Shown here: positions 6,132 through 8,126 of the stretch, piece by piece | Position numbering within the stretch: the first letter of the stretch is position 1 | Layout: the number at the start of each line of letters is the position of its first letter | The notes under the pieces: generated by a model | What the model was told of the DNA's origin: nothing | Database searches by the model: none | What the model saw: the letters and a program-made list of their open reading frames with translations, nothing else | Origin: an uncultured Planctomycetaceae bacterium | GTDB taxonomy: Bacteria; Planctomycetota; Planctomycetia; Pirellulales; Pirellulaceae | Length of the DNA stretch: 8,126 bases | Assembly: GCA_937967755.1 (NCBI GenBank) | Contig: CALBTA010000214.1 | Location: 1-8,126, forward strand | Reading direction: 5' to 3' | Position numbers and translations under genes: made by a program

Positions 6132-7727
6132 AACGACCGAACACCCGCAGAGACTTTGGCGGCCGTTTCGTACCGTTGCGTCTGCGGCGAGTCGTTCGCC
6201 CTGCTCCCCGGCGAACACGACGCCCGCTGCCCCAACTGCGACCGCCATTACGCGGCCGAAGCCTTCCAGCGCGCCGCCGCAGAGACGCTGAGCATGAGTG
6301 CCGCCGACGGCATCGCCCTGCGCGCCAGCCCGCTGGCAGAAGCGGCCGAGGCGACAGGCGACGGGGATGAGGGTTCGCGTGTCGGCGAGCAGATCGATCA
6401 CTTCCGCATCGTTAGTTTGTTGGGACGGGGCGGGATGGGTGATGTCTACAAAGCGGTCGATGAATCGTTGCAGCGTTACGTCGCTTTGAAGGTCATCAGC
6501 ACGGTCGGCGATTCGTCGCAAGGCAGTACCCGGGCGGGCAAAATCGTTGAGGAAGCCCGCGCTCAAGCCCGCGTTAGCCACCCCAACGTCGTGCATATTT
6601 ACTACGTCGGCCGCGACGAGAATTCGCCGTTCTTCGCGATGGAACTGATCGAAGGCGAGACGCTGGCCGAGCAAGTTGAAAAGCAGCCGCTGACTTTCGC
6701 CGAGGTTGTCTCCGTTGCTTTGCAAGTGGTCGACGCGCTGGAGCAGGCCGCCGCGTTCGACATCGTCCACGGCGACATCAAACCCAGCAATATCCTCATG
6801 GCCCGTTCGCAAGGCGGCGCTGCCGACGTGGTGAAACTTTCTGACTTCGGGCTGGCCCAGCGCATCTCGCAAGCGGACGAGCAATCGCACAGCATTACCG
6901 GCACGCCTGATTACCTTTCGCCCGAAGCCGCCCGCGGCGAGCCGTTGAAGCAGCAGAGCGACATGTACTCGCTGGGCGTGATGTTATTTCAGTTGACGTT
7001 CGGACGGTTGCCTTACCCGGGCGACACGACTTCGTTGGTGGAAAAATTGGAGTTACACAAGTCCGCGCCGGTCGAATTCCCCGACCCGTGGCCCGCCCGC
7101 ATCCCCGAACCCTGGCGCGATTTGTTGCAGCGGCTGATGGCCAAGGAAGCGGGCGACCGCTTCGCCAACTACGACCAGTTGCGGCGGGAACTGCGCAAGC
7201 TGCAACCGATCGCGCTGCCTAAAGCCGGCTGGATGCCGCGAGGCGTCGCGTGGATCGTTGATTTGGGTTTGGCGTTGACGGTTTATGTGTTCACCTTTGT
7301 TGTTATGCACGCTGGAACGGCTGCCTTTGAAATGAACGAAGGCATGCCGCGGCTTTCTTGGCTTCAGTTTTTGATCGCGGTCGCTTCGTTGACGGTTCCA
7401 GCCGCTGCCACAGGTCTACAAGCCCTGTGGGGCACAACGCCGGGCAAGAAAATGTTTCAACTGCGGATGGTCACCGACTACGGTCTGCAGCCGCCTGCGC
7501 GCATCCTAGCCGTCCGCGGACTGTTTCAATTCATGCCGCTGACGCTGATGATCGTCAGCGGCATCCTCTCGATGATGGGTTTGCCGTTGTTTGTGTTATT
7601 TGTCGTGGGCACTGGAATGTTATTCCTCACGCTCGACACGGCGATGGCCCTCTTCCACCCTGGGGGCCGCAGCCTGCACGACTGGGCCTTGCACACGCAG
7701 GTGGTGCTCGACGCGCCGCAGTCGTAA
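6129..7727 (+). CDS. Membrane Ser/Thr protein kinase with N-terminal zinc ribbon and C-terminal RDD domain
   Basis: A 532-residue protein. Residues 16-38 form a small zinc-ribbon candidate (C17-x-C19, C34-x-x-C37). The Hanks-type kinase domain spans ~91-355: glycine loop LGRGGMGDVYKA (98-109), ATP lysine in VALK (Lys121), helix-C Glu in EEARA (141 or 142), catalytic loop HGDIKPSN (214-221, Asp216, Lys218, Asn221), DFG 239-241, GTPDYLSPE (258-266), the Asp of QSDMYSLGV (278) and the late Arg in GDRF (344). From 370 on an RDD-family membrane domain follows: PRGVAWIVDLG, then GTTPGKKMFQLRMV (435-448) and GGRSLHDWALHTQVV (512-526), with three or four hydrophobic segments near 373-393, 411-430, 465-480 and 485-508. 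The kinase should face the cytoplasm and phosphorylate Ser/Thr. The HRD arginine is replaced by Gly215, making this a non-RD kinase. It is co-transcribed and probably translationally coupled with the secreted NPCBM protein. Ligand and substrate are unknown. Confidence 0.95.
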   Translation: MNDRTPAETLAAVSYRCVCGESFALLPGEHDARCPNCDRHYAAEAFQRAAAETLSMSAADGIALRASPLAEAAEATGDGDEGSRVGEQIDHFRIVSLLGRGGMGDVYKAVDESLQRYVALKVISTVGDSSQGSTRAGKIVEEARAQARVSHPNVVHIYYVGRDENSPFFAMELIEGETLAEQVEKQPLTFAEVVSVALQVVDALEQAAAFDIVHGDIKPSNILMARSQGGAADVVKLSDFGLAQRISQADEQSHSITGTPDYLSPEAARGEPLKQQSDMYSLGVMLFQLTFGRLPYPGDTTSLVEKLELHKSAPVEFPDPWPARIPEPWRDLLQRLMAKEAGDRFANYDQLRRELRKLQPIALPKAGWMPRGVAWIVDLGLALTVYVFTFVVMHAGTAAFEMNEGMPRLSWLQFLIAVASLTVPAAATGLQALWGTTPGKKMFQLRMVTDYGLQPPARILAVRGLFQFMPLTLMIVSGILSMMGLPLFVLFVVGTGMLFLTLDTAMALFHPGGRSLHDWALHTQVVLDAPQS

Positions 7728-7931
7728 CGCCCGTTTCCTTTGCTCCGCGTTTCGAGGTTATTCACCGCACGACCGGGGCAAACTAAGTTGATCACGAGTC
7801 CCTTTGCATTCGGAAGCATGGTCGATCCAAAACGCCAGCACGCTATGTATTAGAGCTGTAGACGCAGTCAGCGCAATTCTAGCGCCTGCCCCGTCGTCGA
7901 ACTTCGCTGGCGGCGCGGGGCGATGCCTAAT

Positions 7932-7949
7932 ACCAGCCGGTTGGTTTTT
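7932..7949 (+). terminator. Weak intrinsic-terminator candidate
   Basis: A short stem (A-CCAG paired with TTGG-T, one G-U pair, CCGG loop) is followed by a run of five T (7945-7949). It lies about 200 bases past the kinase stop codon, and no better hairpin occurs closer. The stem is only five base pairs, so termination here is uncertain. Confidence 0.25.
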
Positions 7950-7970
7950 CGCCGCGGGCCATGCTGATTG

Positions 7971-8085
7971 TGCAACGGGCGTGCTGCAAAACCTGCAATG
8001 TTGTGCAACAGAAGGTCGGTCGTCAGGGTCCCGTTTCTTGTTGCAGAACCTCATGCATTCTTGCAACACGGCTGTTGCAAAACTC
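7971..8085. repeat. Cluster of TGCAA motifs
   Basis: TGCAA begins at 7971, 7985, 7994, 8004, 8062 and 8076, with near-copies TGCAG at 8042 and TGCAT at 8054. The 22-base blocks 7971-7992 and 8062-8083 are direct repeats identical at 17 positions, both opening TGCAAC and closing TGCAAAAC. TGTTG/CAACA inverted arms occur at 7999-8010. TGCAACA (8004-8010) is also the reverse complement of TGTTGCA (8039-8045). The cluster could be an operator array for a downstream gene or a structured RNA. I do not recognise it as a known family. Confidence 0.5.
8061..8080. repeat. Perfect inverted repeat, 8-bp arms around CGGC
   Basis: TTGCAACA (8061-8068) and TGTTGCAA (8073-8080) are exact reverse complements separated by four bases. 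No T-run follows on either strand, so it does not look like an intrinsic terminator. A dimeric regulator site or a hairpin in a transcript is more likely. It is the most symmetrical member of the TGCAA cluster. Confidence 0.55.
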
Positions 8086-8126
8086 TGTGGGAGGCGACTC
8101 TCGTCGGCGACCGTAGTAGCGGGGGC

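Larger units (their letters stand above)
7728..8126. other. Intergenic region downstream of the kinase gene
   Basis: About 400 bases with no gene I can support. A 103-codon minus-strand frame (8069-7758) has no recognisable motif, no signal peptide and no ribosome-binding site, and its 5' end falls inside the TGCAA motif cluster. The region holds a weak terminator-like hairpin (7932-7949), the TGCAA cluster (7971-8085) and, at the edge, a G-rich stretch that may belong to another repeat. The next gene is beyond the window. Confidence 0.6.

Noticed and set aside
5871..6890. Minus-strand open frame of 339 codons
   Set aside because: It spans the junction of two well-supported plus-strand genes, including the kinase glycine loop and catalytic loop, so it is a shadow.
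7758..8069. Minus-strand open frame of 103 codons in the downstream spacer
   Set aside because: It does not overlap a known gene, so I considered it. It has no ribosome-binding site, signal peptide or motif, and its start lies inside the TGCAA repeat cluster. Kept as noncoding with moderate certainty.

Overview
The window looks like planctomycete chromosomal DNA, probably from the Pirellulales-like branch. This is inferred from gene content, not from a marker gene. Secreted PQQ-type beta-propellers with a WPAWRGP opening, NPCBM-domain exported proteins, multidomain esterase-like hydrolases and RDD-tailed Ser/Thr kinases are typical of that phylum. Weak or absent Shine-Dalgarno sites also fit. 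I see no tRNA, rRNA, CRISPR array, transposase or phage gene.

Layout, left to right: (1) 1-145, minus strand: the 5' end of a gene for an exported protein, cut by the window edge. (2) 146-511: a divergent intergenic region with one hairpin, one 14-bp palindrome and a cluster of GACATC boxes. (3) 512-1810, plus: an exported PQQ-like beta-propeller protein. Its stop codon lies in a long hairpin (1806-1852) that also sits downstream of the convergent gene. (4) 1879-3708, minus: an exported 609-residue alpha/beta hydrolase with three C-terminal modules. (5) 3709-3882: a divergent promoter region. (6) 3883-6129, plus: an exported protein with two NPCBM-like carbohydrate-binding domains. (7) 6129-7727, plus: a zinc-ribbon / Ser-Thr kinase / RDD membrane protein that overlaps gene 6 in a TGATG junction. 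(8) 7728-8126: about 400 bases without a convincing gene, carrying a dense cluster of TGCAA motifs with a perfect 8+4+8 inverted repeat.

Four of the five genes encode proteins with export signals. The fifth is a membrane kinase translationally coupled to one of them. The most interesting reading, which is inference, is a cell-surface unit: a secreted glycan-binding protein made together with a membrane kinase, next to a divergently transcribed secreted esterase-like protein with its own accessory beta-domains. Nothing in the sequence proves that these proteins interact.
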